A stretch of DNA of 64,000 nucleotides from Thioclava marina (lineage in GTDB: Bacteria > Pseudomonadota > Alphaproteobacteria > Rhodobacterales > Rhodobacteraceae): assembly GCF_002020135.1 (NCBI RefSeq), contig NZ_MPZS01000001.1:1488001-1552000 (forward strand), given 5' to 3'. Position numbers and translations under genes: made by a program. Under the pieces are notes generated by a model, which saw only the letters and a program-made list of their open reading frames with translations, did not search any database and was not told the DNA's origin. Positions 43,475 to 53,106 of this stretch are shown piece after piece (the stretch's first letter is position 1; every line of letters begins with the position of its first letter).

Positions 43475-43963
43475 TCACATCTCGGCCAGCAAACCCTCAC
43501 CCGCCGAGGCCTCGCAAGTGCCGGGGCTCTCCTCGACATGCAGGACCTTCACAACCCCGTCCTCGACGAGCATCGCATAGCGACGCGAGCGGTTGATGAG
43601 CCCGGCCGGCGGAGCGGTGAAATCCATTTCGATCGCCTGGGTGAACGCCGCTTCGGCATCGGCGAGCATCGTGATCCCGGCAGCCTCCGCGCCGGTCGCC
43701 TCGCCCCAGGCCTTCATCACGAAGGGATCGTTCACTGCGATGCAGATGATCTCGTCCACGCCCTTCGCGGCGAACGCCTCCTTGGTGCGGATGAAGCTCG
43801 GCACATGGGCGGTGGTGCACACGCCCGTATAGGCGCCGGGCACCGCGAAGATCACGACCTTGCGGCCCTTCATCTTATCGCCAAGGCTCACGGGTTGCGG
43901 CCCCTCCGGCCCCATCACGAGGAAAGTCGCGCCGGGAAGGGTGTCGCCAGTCGTTAAGGTCAT
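43475..43963 (-). CDS. Peroxiredoxin (Prx5/PrxII type)
   Basis: Thiol peroxidase of 162 residues that reduces peroxides. The peroxidatic Cys49 lies in PGAYTGVCTTAH and a second Cys in SPGTCEASAGE matches the Prx5 resolving position. No fused glutaredoxin domain, so reduction would come from free glutaredoxin or thioredoxin. Start at 43963 has GGAGC at seven bases. It is divergent from the flavoprotein that follows, with an 82-bp gap. Confidence 0.92.
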   Translation of the reverse strand: MTLTTGDTLPGATFLVMGPEGPQPVSLGDKMKGRKVVIFAVPGAYTGVCTTAHVPSFIRTKEAFAAKGVDEIICIAVNDPFVMKAWGEATGAEAAGITMLADAEAAFTQAIEMDFTAPPAGLINRSRRYAMLVEDGVVKVLHVEESPGTCEASAGEGLLAEM

Positions 43964-44045
43964 GGAAAGCTCCGATGCTGTCGCGTTGCGTTTGTTCCGC
44001 AGCTCGATATAGGGTCGGGCGCGAAACGGGCCAGTGGAGAATGAG

Positions 44046-45245
44046 ATGAGCGGGATCGTGATCGTCGGAGCGGGTCAGGCGGCAGCCTCGATGGCCGCCA
44101 AGCTGCGCGCCTTGGGCCATGAGGGAACGATCACCATTATCGGCTCGGAGTCGCTCCCGCCCTATCAGCGCCCACCGCTCTCGAAGGCCTATCTGCTGGG
44201 CGACATGGGCGTCGAGCGGCTGACGCTTCGCGCGCCGGACTGGTGGGAAGAAAACGCCATCACCTTGCGGCTCGGCACCTCCGTCACCGCGATCGACACC
44301 GAGGCGCAGCGCGTCACCCTTTCCGACGGCGAAAGCCTCGCCTATTCCGAACTCGCTATTTGCACCGGCGCCACACCGCGCCGACTGCCTGCCGCGATCG
44401 GCGGCGAACTGGGCAATGTCTTCACCGTCCGCAACCTCGCCGATGTCGATGCGATGCGACCGCTCTTCGACGCGGGCAAACGCCTCGTCGTCGTGGGCGG
44501 TGGCTATATCGGGCTCGAAGCGGCGGCCGTCGCACGCAAGCTCGGCCTTGAGGTCACCCTGATCGAGGCAGCTCCGCGCATCCTCGGCCGCGTCGCCTGC
44601 GCGCAAACGGCCGATGCGATCCGTGCCTTGCACCAAAGCCACGGCGTCGAGATCCTCGAAGGCATCGGCCTTGCGCGGCTCACCGGCGAGACCGATGTCA
44701 CAGGCGCAGAACTGGCAGACGGGCGCACTCTCCCGGCCGATTTCGTGATCGTCGGCATAGGCGTGACCCCCGATGAAGCGATCGCCCGCGAGGCCGGTAT
44801 CCAGTGCGAAAACGGCGTCGCTGTGGACGCCCAGGGACAAAGCTCGACCCCCCATGTCTGGGCGGCGGGCGACTGCGCTTCCTTCCCCGGACCGGAGGAG
44901 CGGTTGCGCCTCGAATCCGTGGGCAACGCGATCGACATGGGCGAATTGGTCGCCGCCAACATGCTCGGCGCGGCCAAGGATTACGCTCCCAAACCGTGGT
45001 TCTGGTCGGACCAGTTCGACGCGAAGCTCCAGATCGCGGGGCTCAACGCAGACTATGACCGGGTCGTCACCCGCCACGATGACGGCGCGAGCTTCTGGTA
45101 TTTCCGCGACGGCCGCCTGATCGCCGTCGACGCGCTCAACGACGCGCGCGCCTACATGGTCGGCAAACGCCTGATCGAAGCCGCGAAACCCGTCACCCCC
45201 GAGCAGGTCGAAACCACGCCCGAGCTGAAGGCGCTGATGAAATGA
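44046..45245 (+). CDS. Ferredoxin/rubredoxin reductase-like FAD protein
   Basis: 399 residues of the NAD(P)H-dependent ferredoxin-reductase family (BphA4/ThcD/CamA type). FAD motif IVIVGAGQAAASMA at the N terminus, PYQRPPLSKAYL, then the NAD motif VVVGGGYIGLEAAAVARKL, and VWAAGDCASFP near the second FAD segment. The C-terminal dimer domain starts around residue 320. No ferredoxin or P450 gene is adjacent, so its partner is unknown. The stop overlaps rsmD (ATGA). Confidence 0.88.
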   Translation: MSGIVIVGAGQAAASMAAKLRALGHEGTITIIGSESLPPYQRPPLSKAYLLGDMGVERLTLRAPDWWEENAITLRLGTSVTAIDTEAQRVTLSDGESLAYSELAICTGATPRRLPAAIGGELGNVFTVRNLADVDAMRPLFDAGKRLVVVGGGYIGLEAAAVARKLGLEVTLIEAAPRILGRVACAQTADAIRALHQSHGVEILEGIGLARLTGETDVTGAELADGRTLPADFVIVGIGVTPDEAIAREAGIQCENGVAVDAQGQSSTPHVWAAGDCASFPGPEERLRLESVGNAIDMGELVAANMLGAAKDYAPKPWFWSDQFDAKLQIAGLNADYDRVVTRHDDGASFWYFRDGRLIAVDALNDARAYMVGKRLIEAAKPVTPEQVETTPELKALMK

Positions 45246-45805
45246 GGATCATCGGGGGCGAACGGCGCGGGTTGAAACTGGCCGATGTCGGTGAAGGCGA
45301 TGCGGCGGCGCATCTGCGCCCGACGACGGACCGCGTGCGTGAAAGCATCTTCAACCTTCTGATCAATGGCAGCCACGGCAATCCCGTGCCCGGCGCCCGG
45401 GTACTCGATCTCTTCGCAGGCACCGGCGCTCTGGGCCTCGAGGCGCTCTCGCGCGGCGCGGCGCGCGTGGCCTTCGTCGATGACGGCGCCACGGCCCGCG
45501 CGCTCTTGCGCCGCAATATCGAGGCGATGCGCGCGATGGGCGTCACGGATGTCTGGCGTCGCGACGCGACCAATATGGGCCCCAATCGCGGCCCCGGTTA
45601 CGACCTGATCTTTCTCGATCCGCCCTATGGAATGGGGCTGGGCGAACGCGCCATCGCGTCGTGCCTCGAAGGCGGCTGGTTCGCTCCGGGCGCCACCATC
45701 GTCTGGGAAGAAAACACCCCGCCGATCCTCGCCCAACCCCTGATTCAACTCGACCAACGTCGCTATGGCGATACGCTGGTCACCCTCGCCCGGATGCCAG
45801 AATGA
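45242..45805 (+). CDS. rsmD: 16S rRNA (guanine(966)-N(2))-methyltransferase
   Basis: SAM-dependent rRNA methylase of 187 residues. MRIIGGERRGLKL is the typical RsmD start; VLDLFAGTGALGLEALSRGA is SAM motif I and FLDPPYGMG the catalytic DPPY motif. Translationally coupled on both sides by ATGA overlaps, with the flavoprotein before and the HAD gene after. Confidence 0.94.
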   Translation: MRIIGGERRGLKLADVGEGDAAAHLRPTTDRVRESIFNLLINGSHGNPVPGARVLDLFAGTGALGLEALSRGAARVAFVDDGATARALLRRNIEAMRAMGVTDVWRRDATNMGPNRGPGYDLIFLDPPYGMGLGERAIASCLEGGWFAPGATIVWEENTPPILAQPLIQLDQRRYGDTLVTLARMPE

Positions 45806-46455
45806 TCCCGCAAGCCGTTCTCTTCGACTGCGACGGAGTGCTCGTCGACAGCGAGCCCGCCACCTTCCTGCTGATCCAGCAGGAATTCGCCCGCCACGGC
45901 GTCGAGAAATCAATCCCCGAGCTTGAAGAGGCCTTCATCGGCTCGACGATCGAACATGTCGCCAGCTGGGGCCGCGCGCGCGGTGCCGCCCTGCCCGAAA
46001 CCTGGGTCGATGACTATTACGAGGCGCTTTACTCACGGCTGCGCGCGGGCACCGACCTGATGCCCGGCATCCCGGCATTACTGGCCCGCCTCGACGCCTC
46101 CGGCATCCCCTTCGCGGTCGGCTCGAATGGGCGGCAGGCGAAGATGGAGGCGACGCTCGGCCAACACCCCGAGATCCGCGCCCGGCTCGACGGGCTTCTG
46201 TTCTCGGGACAGGACCTGAACATGCCCAAGCCGAAACCCGATCTCTACCTCCATGCCGCCTCCGTGCTCGGCGCCGATCCGCAGGCTTGCGTCGTGATCG
46301 AGGACAGCCCAACGGGTGCACGCGCCGCGAAAGCGGCCGGGATGCGCTGCCTCGGTTATGCCCCTCAAGGCGCGAACCCGCGCCTCGCGGCCGAGGGCGC
46401 AGAGTTGTTCACCGACATTGCAGATGTGCCGCGCCTGATCGGGCTCGAGACCTGA
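45802..46455 (+). CDS. HAD family hydrolase (beta-phosphoglucomutase-like)
   Basis: 217 residues. HAD motif I is LFDCDGVLVDSEP (nucleophile Asp and acid Asp), motif II the Ser in VGSNGRQ, motif III the Lys in NMPKPKPDLYL, motif IV IEDSPTGARAA. The cap-domain insert is after motif I, as in subfamily I phosphatases and phosphoglucomutases. Substrate unknown. Start at 45802 overlaps the rsmD stop. Confidence 0.88.
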   Translation: MIPQAVLFDCDGVLVDSEPATFLLIQQEFARHGVEKSIPELEEAFIGSTIEHVASWGRARGAALPETWVDDYYEALYSRLRAGTDLMPGIPALLARLDASGIPFAVGSNGRQAKMEATLGQHPEIRARLDGLLFSGQDLNMPKPKPDLYLHAASVLGADPQACVVIEDSPTGARAAKAAGMRCLGYAPQGANPRLAAEGAELFTDIADVPRLIGLET

Positions 46456-46465
46456 AAGCGCTTCG

Positions 46466-46530
46466 CTTCTTCTTGATGAAAATATCTCGGGGGTGAGGCG
46501 CGCAACGCGCCGAGGGGGCAGCGCCCCCTC
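46466..46530 (-). repeat. Dispersed 3'-end repeat, single full copy (R4)
   Basis: Read with the GMC gene on the minus strand: GAGGGGGC-GCT-GCCCCCTC (46512-46530), second stem GGCGCG-TTG-CGCGCC, then TCACCCCCGAGATATTTTCA and a CAAGAAGAAG tail. It fills the gap between the convergent HAD and GMC genes, with the G-rich stem nearest the GMC stop. Confidence 0.85.
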
Positions 46531-46583
46531 CTACCCTCCGACGATCGCGATCCCGCGTCGGATGAGGCCGCTCCCCCTCTTTC

Positions 46584-48179
46584 TCAGCCCTTGGCGTCCT
46601 CGAGGATCATCTGCGCCGCCTTCTCCGCAATCATCATCGTCGGCGCGTTTGTATTGCCCGAGGTGATCGTCGGCATGATCGAGGCATCCGCGATGCGCAA
46701 GCCTTTCAGGGCCTTCAGACGCAGGCGCGGATCGACAACCGCCGCGTCATCCGCGCCCATCCGGCAGGTTCCGACGGGGTGGAAGATCGTGGTGCCGATC
46801 TCGCCTGCGGCTTTCACCAGATCCTCTTCGGACTGGTAATCCGGGCCGGGCTTGTATTCCTCGGGGTGGTATTTCGCGAAAGCGGGCTGCTGCGCCACGC
46901 GACGCACCTGACGGATCGCCTCGGCGGCGACGCGCTTGTCTCCCTCGGTCGAGAGGTAGTTCGGCGCGATCTCCGGATGGGCACGGAAATCGGGCGAAGT
47001 GATGTGAACATGTCCACGGCTTTCGGGGCGCAGGTTGCACACGCTCGCCGTCATGCCGGGGAAGGGGTGCACGGGGTCGCCGAACTTCTCGAGGCTCACA
47101 GGCTGGACATGGTATTCCAGATCCGGCGTTTCCTTTTCCGGGAAGCTCCGGGTGAAGACACCCGCCTGGCTCGGCGACATCGACATCGGGCCCGAGCGGA
47201 ACAGCGCGTATTCCATCCCGATCTTCGCCTTGCCCCAGAGTGTCGATGACATGGTGTTGAGGCTTTTCACCCCCTGCACCTTGTAGACGAGGCGCAGTTG
47301 CAGGTGATCTTGAAGGTTCTCGCCCACGCCATTCACCTCGGCGACCGGGGTAATCCCATGCGCGGAAAGCACATCGCCGCACCCGATGCCCGACAGCTCG
47401 AGGATCTGGACCGAGCCGATCGCGCCCGCCGAGAGCACCGTCTCGCCCGCCTTCACGTCATGGCTCTGACCGTTGCGGTTGTAGCGGATGCCGGTGACGC
47501 GGCCCTCCTCGATCAGCAGCTTCTCGACCTGGGCATGCGTCTCGATGCGGAGGTTCGGGCGGTTCATCGCGGGCTTGAGGAAAGCCTTCACCGCGTTCCA
47601 GCGCCAGCCCGCCTTCTGCGTGACATGGAAATAACCGCCGCCCTCATTGGTGCCGGCGTTGAAATCATCGGTGCGCGGGAAACCTGCCTGTTCGGCGGCT
47701 TCGAGGAAAGAGTCGAGCAGATCCCAGCGCACCCGCGCCTCTTCCACGCGCAGCTCGCCGCCCGCGCCATGCAGGTCGCTCTCGCCGCGATAGAAATCTT
47801 CCTGCTTCTTGAACAAGGGCAGCACGTCATCCCAGCCCCAGCCCGGATTGCCAGCCTGCGCCCACATGTCGTAGTCGCGCGCCTGGCCGCGCATGTAGAT
47901 CATGCCGTTGATCGAGGAACAGCCGCCGAGGATACGCCCGCGCGGATAGAGCAGCTGGCGCCCGTTCAGCCCCGTGTCGGCGGCGGTCTTGTAGCCCCAG
48001 TCGGTGCGCGGATTGCCGATGCAGTAAAGATAGCCCACCGGGATATGAACCCAGTGGTAATTGTCGCGCCCCCCCGCTTCGAGCAGAAGCACCTTGTTCT
48101 TCGGATTTTCCGAAAGCCGATTGGCCAGAACGCAACCCGCGCTGCCCGCGCCCACGACGATATAATCGTATTGATCCAT
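46584..48179 (-). CDS. GMC family oxidoreductase (choline dehydrogenase-like)
   Basis: FAD-dependent alcohol oxidoreductase of 531 residues. The N-terminal FAD motif is [18 protein letters not shown], followed by [18 protein letters not shown] (GMC signature 1) and [15 protein letters not shown] (signature 2). HPVGTCRMG carries the conserved catalytic His, and the end [17 protein letters not shown] is typical of the choline/alcohol dehydrogenase branch. Substrate cannot be assigned; no betB or betI is adjacent. The ATG at 48179 has GGGAGGGGATC upstream; longer forms are not supported. Confidence 0.87.
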   Translation of the reverse strand: MDQYDYIVVGAGSAGCVLANRLSENPKNKVLLLEAGGRDNYHWVHIPVGYLYCIGNPRTDWGYKTAADTGLNGRQLLYPRGRILGGCSSINGMIYMRGQARDYDMWAQAGNPGWGWDDVLPLFKKQEDFYRGESDLHGAGGELRVEEARVRWDLLDSFLEAAEQAGFPRTDDFNAGTNEGGGYFHVTQKAGWRWNAVKAFLKPAMNRPNLRIETHAQVEKLLIEEGRVTGIRYNRNGQSHDVKAGETVLSAGAIGSVQILELSGIGCGDVLSAHGITPVAEVNGVGENLQDHLQLRLVYKVQGVKSLNTMSSTLWGKAKIGMEYALFRSGPMSMSPSQAGVFTRSFPEKETPDLEYHVQPVSLEKFGDPVHPFPGMTASVCNLRPESRGHVHITSPDFRAHPEIAPNYLSTEGDKRVAAEAIRQVRRVAQQPAFAKYHPEEYKPGPDYQSEEDLVKAAGEIGTTIFHPVGTCRMGADDAAVVDPRLRLKALKGLRIADASIMPTITSGNTNAPTMMIAEKAAQMILEDAKG

Positions 48180-48319
48180 GATCCCCTCCCGCGATGCGCC
48201 TCCGTCCTCGTTTTCGCAAGCAAGCGACGCTGCGGCAAGGGCCGCACCGGGGCAATCGCGCAAAATCGCTTTGCACAAACGCAAGGAAGGGCTTGCCTGT
48301 CAGGGGGGTGATCCGTTCT

Positions 48320-49555
48320 ATGGCGCAAACCTCTCGGAGCCATCCCGTGTTCGCCTATCGCCTCCTCGTAAGCTTCGCGACCCTGCCGGTTCTGGTCCGG
48401 CTGGGCTGGCGCGTGCTGCGCGGCAAGGAAAGCGCGCAGGCGGCGGGTGAACGGCTTGGCGGGGGGGAAGCTGCACCCGGGCGGGTCTGGCTGCACGCCG
48501 CATCGAATGGCGAACTGACCTCGGCGCGCCCGCTGATAGAGGCGATGCTGGCGCGCGATCCGGAGTTGCGGCTCATGGTGACGGTGAACACCGCGACGGC
48601 GCGCGCGATGGGAGAGGGCTGGGCCGATCCGCGCATCGCGATACGCATGGCGCCGCTCGATCATCGCGCGGTGCTGGGTCGGTTCCTGCGCCGCCATGCG
48701 CCGCGCGCGCTGATCGTGATCGAGAATGAGCTTTGGCCGAACCGGATGGCGCTGGCGGCGCGGGCGGGCTTGCCGATCCTCGTGATCGGGGCGCGGATCT
48801 CCGAACGCTCGGCGGCGCGCTGGGGCAAGACCGGGCTCGGGCAGAAGATGGTCGCGCAGATCGGGGCGCTCTCGGCGCAGGATGCGGGGTCGGAAAGCCG
48901 GTTCGTGAAACTTGGCCTGTCGCCCGAGCGGCTCTTGCCACAGGCGAACCTGAAAACCGCGATCACGCTGGAGCGCGGCGCGCCGCTTGATTGGGATCGC
49001 AGCGAGACGGTGCTCGCCGCGTCGACGCATGAGGGCGAGGAGACGCTGGTTCTGAGCGCCTTCGCCGAGGCCCGCACCCGCCGCCCCGGGTTGCGCCTGA
49101 TCCTCGCCCCACGCCATCCGCGCCGCGCCCCCGAGATCGCGGCACTGATCGCGAAGGCGGGGCTGTCTCATACCAGCCGCTCGAAGGATGAGCCGCCCGC
49201 AGCAGAGGTCTATCTTGCCGATACGATGGGCGAGATGGGGCGCTGGTATGCAAGCGCCGGGATCTGTTTCGTAGGCGGTTCGCTCGTCGAGAAAGGCGGG
49301 CACACGCCCTACGAACCTGCGGGCTTCGACAGTGCGATCCTGCACGGGCCGCATGTCGCGAATTTCCGCGAGGCTTACGGCGCCCTTGATGAACAAGGCG
49401 GTGCAACGCTTTGCAAGGATGTGGCGGACCTCGCGGAGCAATTCGCGACGCTCGACGCCCCCGAGCAGGCGGAGATGGCCCGCGCGGCGCGGGCGGCGCT
49501 TGGCCCGCCCGCCGATATCGAGGCGTTGTCGCAGGCCGTGCTCGACCGGCTCTGA
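48320..49555 (+). CDS. waaA: 3-deoxy-D-manno-octulosonic acid transferase
   Basis: Inner-membrane glycosyltransferase that adds Kdo to lipid IVA. 411 residues; the N-terminal anchor YRLLVSFATLPVLVRLGW precedes WLHAASNGELTSARPL, with the acidic residue in the position of the catalytic Glu, and VIENELWPN. The C-terminal domain has GEMGRWYASAGICFVGGSL and GGHTPYEPA, standard for KdtA. The ATG at 48320 follows a G-rich site. The product indicates a lipid A with Kdo. Confidence 0.92.
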   Translation: MAQTSRSHPVFAYRLLVSFATLPVLVRLGWRVLRGKESAQAAGERLGGGEAAPGRVWLHAASNGELTSARPLIEAMLARDPELRLMVTVNTATARAMGEGWADPRIAIRMAPLDHRAVLGRFLRRHAPRALIVIENELWPNRMALAARAGLPILVIGARISERSAARWGKTGLGQKMVAQIGALSAQDAGSESRFVKLGLSPERLLPQANLKTAITLERGAPLDWDRSETVLAASTHEGEETLVLSAFAEARTRRPGLRLILAPRHPRRAPEIAALIAKAGLSHTSRSKDEPPAAEVYLADTMGEMGRWYASAGICFVGGSLVEKGGHTPYEPAGFDSAILHGPHVANFREAYGALDEQGGATLCKDVADLAEQFATLDAPEQAEMARAARAALGPPADIEALSQAVLDRL

Positions 49556-49624
49556 GCCGCGCGAGAGGCTTGCATTGCAGGCCAAAACGCTTATCTGCTC
49601 AGACATTCTGGAGATGATGCGCAG

Positions 49625-50068
49625 ATGATCCGTTACACGCTGCAATGCGATCAGGACCACCGTTTTGAAAGCTGGTTCCCCTCGGCCGACGGGTTCGAGG
49701 CGCTAAAGGCTGCCGGTCAGCTGGAATGCGCGATCTGCGGCTCGCGCAGGGTCGAGAAATCGCTGATGGCGCCCTCGGTGACGCCCGCGCGCAAGAAGGC
49801 CGACGCGCCCGAGGCAAAGCCCGAACGCCCGCTGTCGGAACCCCAGTCGGAAGCCGAAAAGGCCTTCGCCGCGATGCGCCGCCACATCGAGGAGAACTCG
49901 GATTACGTCGGCATGAACTTCGCCAGCGAGGCCCGCGCCATGCATGCCGGCGAGACCGAAGCCCGCGCCATCCATGGCGAGGCGAAACTTGAAGAAGCGC
50001 GCGAGATGCTCGAAGAAGGCTTGCCCGTTCTTCCGCTCCCGTTCCTGACCCGCCGCAAGACGAACTGA
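49625..50068 (+). CDS. DUF1178 family protein
   Basis: 147 residues. A zinc-ribbon-like N terminus: YTLQCDQDHRFESWFPS then ECAICGSRRVEKSLMAPS, with three Cys and one His as likely metal ligands. The rest is charged and helical (EAEKAFAAMRRHIEENSDYVG and onward). It matches DUF1178, found widely in alphaproteobacteria without an assigned role. It stands 69 bases after waaA on the same strand and converges on the next GMC gene. Confidence 0.85.
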   Translation: MIRYTLQCDQDHRFESWFPSADGFEALKAAGQLECAICGSRRVEKSLMAPSVTPARKKADAPEAKPERPLSEPQSEAEKAFAAMRRHIEENSDYVGMNFASEARAMHAGETEARAIHGEAKLEEAREMLEEGLPVLPLPFLTRRKTN

Positions 50069-50074
50069 GCCCGC

Positions 50075-51736
50075 TCAGCCCGCGATCTGCTCCGCCTGCC
50101 GCAACGCCAGCGCGCCGATGGTGAGCGAAGGGGCCTCGCCGCCTCCGGTCGAGGAGAAAAGGCTCGCATCCGAGATCCACAGGTTCGCGTGATCGTGGCT
50201 GCGCCCGAACGCATCGGCGACCGAGCTCGCACTGTCCGTCCCCATCCGCGCCGTGCCAAAGACGTGGGTTGCGGAAAAGCTGTCCCAGCTGCCGCGCTCC
50301 TCGAGCAGGGCCCCGGCCCCGGTTGCGCGCAAAAGGCTTCGGCAACCCTCGGCCATCTTGCGCAGCAGCGCGAGGCTGTTTTGCGTCAAAACCGAGCTAA
50401 TCACCGGTAGCGGCACACCGTTGGCGTCGCGTCGTTCGGGCGAAAGTGTCACGTGGCTGCGCTCGTCAGGGATCACCGCCCCTATCGCCGCAACCGTGAT
50501 CGCCGAACCGAACTGCGCCTGCATCGCCCGATGAAACGCGGCACCATGCCCCGGCACCAGTCGCTGTGCATAACCAATCGGCCCGCTCAGGCCCAGCTCG
50601 CGCACTGCAGAGGTGTAACGACATCCGCCTACAGCGCCCTGCACCCCGTCCGGCGCGGATTGCGCCCAGCAGATTGCGTCTGCGGGCAGACCCATATGAC
50701 TATTCTCGAGCCCCGGCAGAATGGCCGTGCTCGACCAGCCCAGCGTTTCCATGAAGTTGCGCCCGACCTGCCCCGAGCCGTTCGCCACACCGTCGGGGGC
50801 ACCGGGTTGGGCGCTCGCCAGCAGCAGGCGCGGGGTCTGTACGGCACCGCCCGAAAGGATGAGGATCGGGGTCTCCTGCCGAACCGTCCGTCCCGCATGG
50901 ACATAGTGAACCGCCGCCGCCCGCCCGTTCGGGCCGAGCTCGATCCGCGTCACCGGCGCGTTCGCGATCAGCGTCAGGTGTCCGCTTTCCTGCGCATGAC
51001 GCAGATATGTGACATCGGCCGAGCCCTTGTCGCCCAGCGGACAGCCCCGGCTGCACTGGCCACAATAATTGCACGAGGGCCGGCCGTCATAGGGCACGCT
51101 GTTGGCCGCACGCATATTGGCCTCGAAGGGCAGGCCGACCTTGCCCCCCGCCTCGACCAGACGCCGTGCGGGCGGGCTGAGCGGATGAGCGGGCAAAGGC
51201 GGCGGCGCGGCGCGCGGACGGGCATCGCTCCCCGACGGCTCCGCAGGCCCGGCCACCCCCATCATCGCCTCGGCCTGCACATAATAGGGCGCGAGTTCGT
51301 CATAGGAGAGCGGCCAGTCCGCCCCGACGCCATGATCGCGCGCAAGGTGAAAGCTCGCGGGATGGAGACGATGCGCCTCGCCCACGAAATGCAGCGTGCT
51401 TCCACCGACCCCCATCACATGCGCATAGCCGATGCCACCCGCCTCGCGAGACGCGGGTGGAGGCTGGCGCGGCGTCACGGCATCAAAGCTTTGAAGATCG
51501 CGGTCCGCTGGATCGAGCCGCCCCAAGTCGCCATACAGGATCTCGCCCCGGCTGCCCGGAGGAGCGGGGAACAGATGGCGCTCCCAGTCGGTATTGGTAA
51601 GCGAGTAATCCCTGACCGGATCGAAGACCGGCCCCGCCTCGAGCAAGAGAACTGAAAGCCCCCGCTTGGTCAGCGCCCAGGCAGAGGCCGCACCGCCCGC
51701 TCCCGAGCCAATGATCACGACATCGGGCGCATTCAT
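50075..51736 (-). CDS. GMC oxidoreductase with ferredoxin-like Cys motif
   Basis: 553 residues of the gluconate 2-dehydrogenase/fructose dehydrogenase branch of the GMC family. The FAD motif is VVIIGSGAGGAASAWAL. A cluster motif CNYCGQCSRGC (Cys 222, 225, 228, 232; C-x2-C-x2-C-x3-C) lies at 51041-51073 and resembles an iron-sulfur ligand set. The C terminus has ATHVFGTARMG with the catalytic His and the FAD-closing NLWISDASLFSSTGG. The start at 51736 overlaps the stop of the Tat partner (ATGA). Substrate unknown; sugars or sugar acids are typical. Confidence 0.85.
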   Translation of the reverse strand: MNAPDVVIIGSGAGGAASAWALTKRGLSVLLLEAGPVFDPVRDYSLTNTDWERHLFPAPPGSRGEILYGDLGRLDPADRDLQSFDAVTPRQPPPASREAGGIGYAHVMGVGGSTLHFVGEAHRLHPASFHLARDHGVGADWPLSYDELAPYYVQAEAMMGVAGPAEPSGSDARPRAAPPPLPAHPLSPPARRLVEAGGKVGLPFEANMRAANSVPYDGRPSCNYCGQCSRGCPLGDKGSADVTYLRHAQESGHLTLIANAPVTRIELGPNGRAAAVHYVHAGRTVRQETPILILSGGAVQTPRLLLASAQPGAPDGVANGSGQVGRNFMETLGWSSTAILPGLENSHMGLPADAICWAQSAPDGVQGAVGGCRYTSAVRELGLSGPIGYAQRLVPGHGAAFHRAMQAQFGSAITVAAIGAVIPDERSHVTLSPERRDANGVPLPVISSVLTQNSLALLRKMAEGCRSLLRATGAGALLEERGSWDSFSATHVFGTARMGTDSASSVADAFGRSHDHANLWISDASLFSSTGGGEAPSLTIGALALRQAEQIAG

Positions 51737-52236
51737 GCCGTCCCCCATGGCGGCGGATATCCCAAGGGTTGCGGCGCAGGTTCGAGCGGCAAACCGGCAA
51801 GCGCCTCGGGATGGATGAAATAGTAGCCCACGGCAAGAAGCCGCGTCACATGATAGAACCTGCCCGGGATCTCGTTGTAATCCGCCTGCGCGAGCCAGTC
51901 GACGATCTCGTCACGCGCGGCGGGCGGCAGATCGGCAAAGCGCGCGGGCCCGACGCTGTCGAGAAAACCGGTCCCCGCGGCAATCAATCGCTCAGTGAGG
52001 CTGCCCGGCTCGATCTCTGCGCGCAGCTCCGCCCCGACGCCAAGTTCGCTTGCCGAGGGAACGCCCTCGAAACCGGGCAAAAGACTGTCGAGAAAGGCGT
52101 CGAACGTTGCGGGCGCGATGGTGGGCGACCCGAGATCTTGCGCGCGCAACACCCCCGGCGCGAGCCCCGAGGCAATCCCCGCCGCCATGGCGAGCAATGT
52201 GGCACGTCGCGTTGGATTACCGATGGCCCGACCCAT
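51733..52236 (-). CDS. Gluconate 2-dehydrogenase subunit 3-like Tat protein
   Basis: 167 residues with a twin-arginine signal (TRRATLLAMAAGIAS; cleavage probably near LRAQ). The mature part ITEMS such as FDAFLDSLLPG and YNEIPGRFYHVTRLL fit the small subunit that escorts GMC dehydrogenases through the Tat pathway. The GMC protein itself has no signal, so it would be carried along. The third, cytochrome c subunit of classical enzymes is missing, leaving the electron acceptor unknown. Confidence 0.82.
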   Translation of the reverse strand: MGRAIGNPTRRATLLAMAAGIASGLAPGVLRAQDLGSPTIAPATFDAFLDSLLPGFEGVPSASELGVGAELRAEIEPGSLTERLIAAGTGFLDSVGPARFADLPPAARDEIVDWLAQADYNEIPGRFYHVTRLLAVGYYFIHPEALAGLPLEPAPQPLGYPPPWGTA

Positions 52237-52385
52237 GCAATTACCGGCCTTTCCTGTGATATTTCGGCCAAACTGCGGAGAACCTTACCCGTGGAAGCAC
52301 TCGCGTTTCCTTGCGTAAACTCACGCTTTGGTGAATGCTTGCCGCGAAACCAAAAGAAATTCCACCCAGAATGACGGAGATCTGG

Positions 52386-52886
52386 ATGAAACGCCTCGCA
52401 AGCGCAGCAATCATCGCCCTGACCACCCTCGCATCGGCCGCACATGCCGGCGAAATCATGCCGCCGATCTTCGGACCGAGCAAGAATTCCGAAAGCGAAA
52501 CGCGCCTCTTTGCCGGTCTGAACTGGACCTTCGGCAAGCAGGGCGGCGGGCTGTCGACCCGCGTCGGCGCGATCTATACCGACATCGATTCCGACGATGA
52601 CGTGCAAGGCGCGCGCGTCTTTCTCGATCTCGACCTGTTCAAGCAGGGCGGCACTCCCAGCGTCTTCGTGACGGGCTTCAAGGGGACGACCTATGGCATG
52701 GGCGAGCTGGGTCTGGGTTACGACTTCGGCAACGGCGAGATGATCGGCCAGTTCGGCGGTCTGATGAACCATTTCGAAATCGGCGGAAATTACGGCTTTT
52801 CGGGCAGCGGCATGAACGGCTACGTGGGCGTCACGAGCTTCAAGTTCGACAAGGTCCAGCCGAATGCCCCGTATGAAATGTACTGA
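52386..52886 (+). CDS. Small exported protein, possible outer-membrane beta-barrel
   Basis: 166 residues with signal peptide MKRLASAAIIALTTLASAAH (cleavage near AHA-G). The mature 145 residues alternate polar and non-polar residues in short Gly-rich strands (TRLFAGLNWTFG, STRVGAIYTDID, YGMGELGLGYDFG, QFGGLMNHFEIGGNYGF), as in eight-stranded barrels. No family I can name. Start at 52386 has GGAG upstream; the ATG at 52371 is an alternative. Single gene in front of a strong hairpin. Confidence 0.6.
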   Translation: MKRLASAAIIALTTLASAAHAGEIMPPIFGPSKNSESETRLFAGLNWTFGKQGGGLSTRVGAIYTDIDSDDDVQGARVFLDLDLFKQGGTPSVFVTGFKGTTYGMGELGLGYDFGNGEMIGQFGGLMNHFEIGGNYGFSGSGMNGYVGVTSFKFDKVQPNAPYEMY

Positions 52887-52925
52887 TAAAGACCCGCTCT
52901 AGATCAGATCGGTAGTCAAAGCCAA

Positions 52926-52952
52926 CTCTGCGCGAGCCCGCCTCGCGCAGAG
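52926..52952 (+). terminator. Strong hairpin downstream of the exported-protein gene
   Basis: CTCTGCGCGAG, CCCGC loop, CTCGCGCAGAG: a perfect eleven-pair stem 40 bases after the stop. No T run follows, so it may be a processing or stability structure instead of an intrinsic terminator. The rest of the 52887-53106 gap shows no gene. Confidence 0.55.
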
Positions 52953-53106
52953 GTCCCGACCGGCGCGGACGCCACGTCCCCCCGGCACCACCTTTTCCAA
53001 CGTCTTCGCGGGTTTGCCTCGCCCCTTTCCCCGACGCCAAGCAAATCTCTTGCGCGCGCCAACTGCTTGGGCTAGCAGGGGCGCGACTCTGCCCAAGGGG
53101 GTTTCC

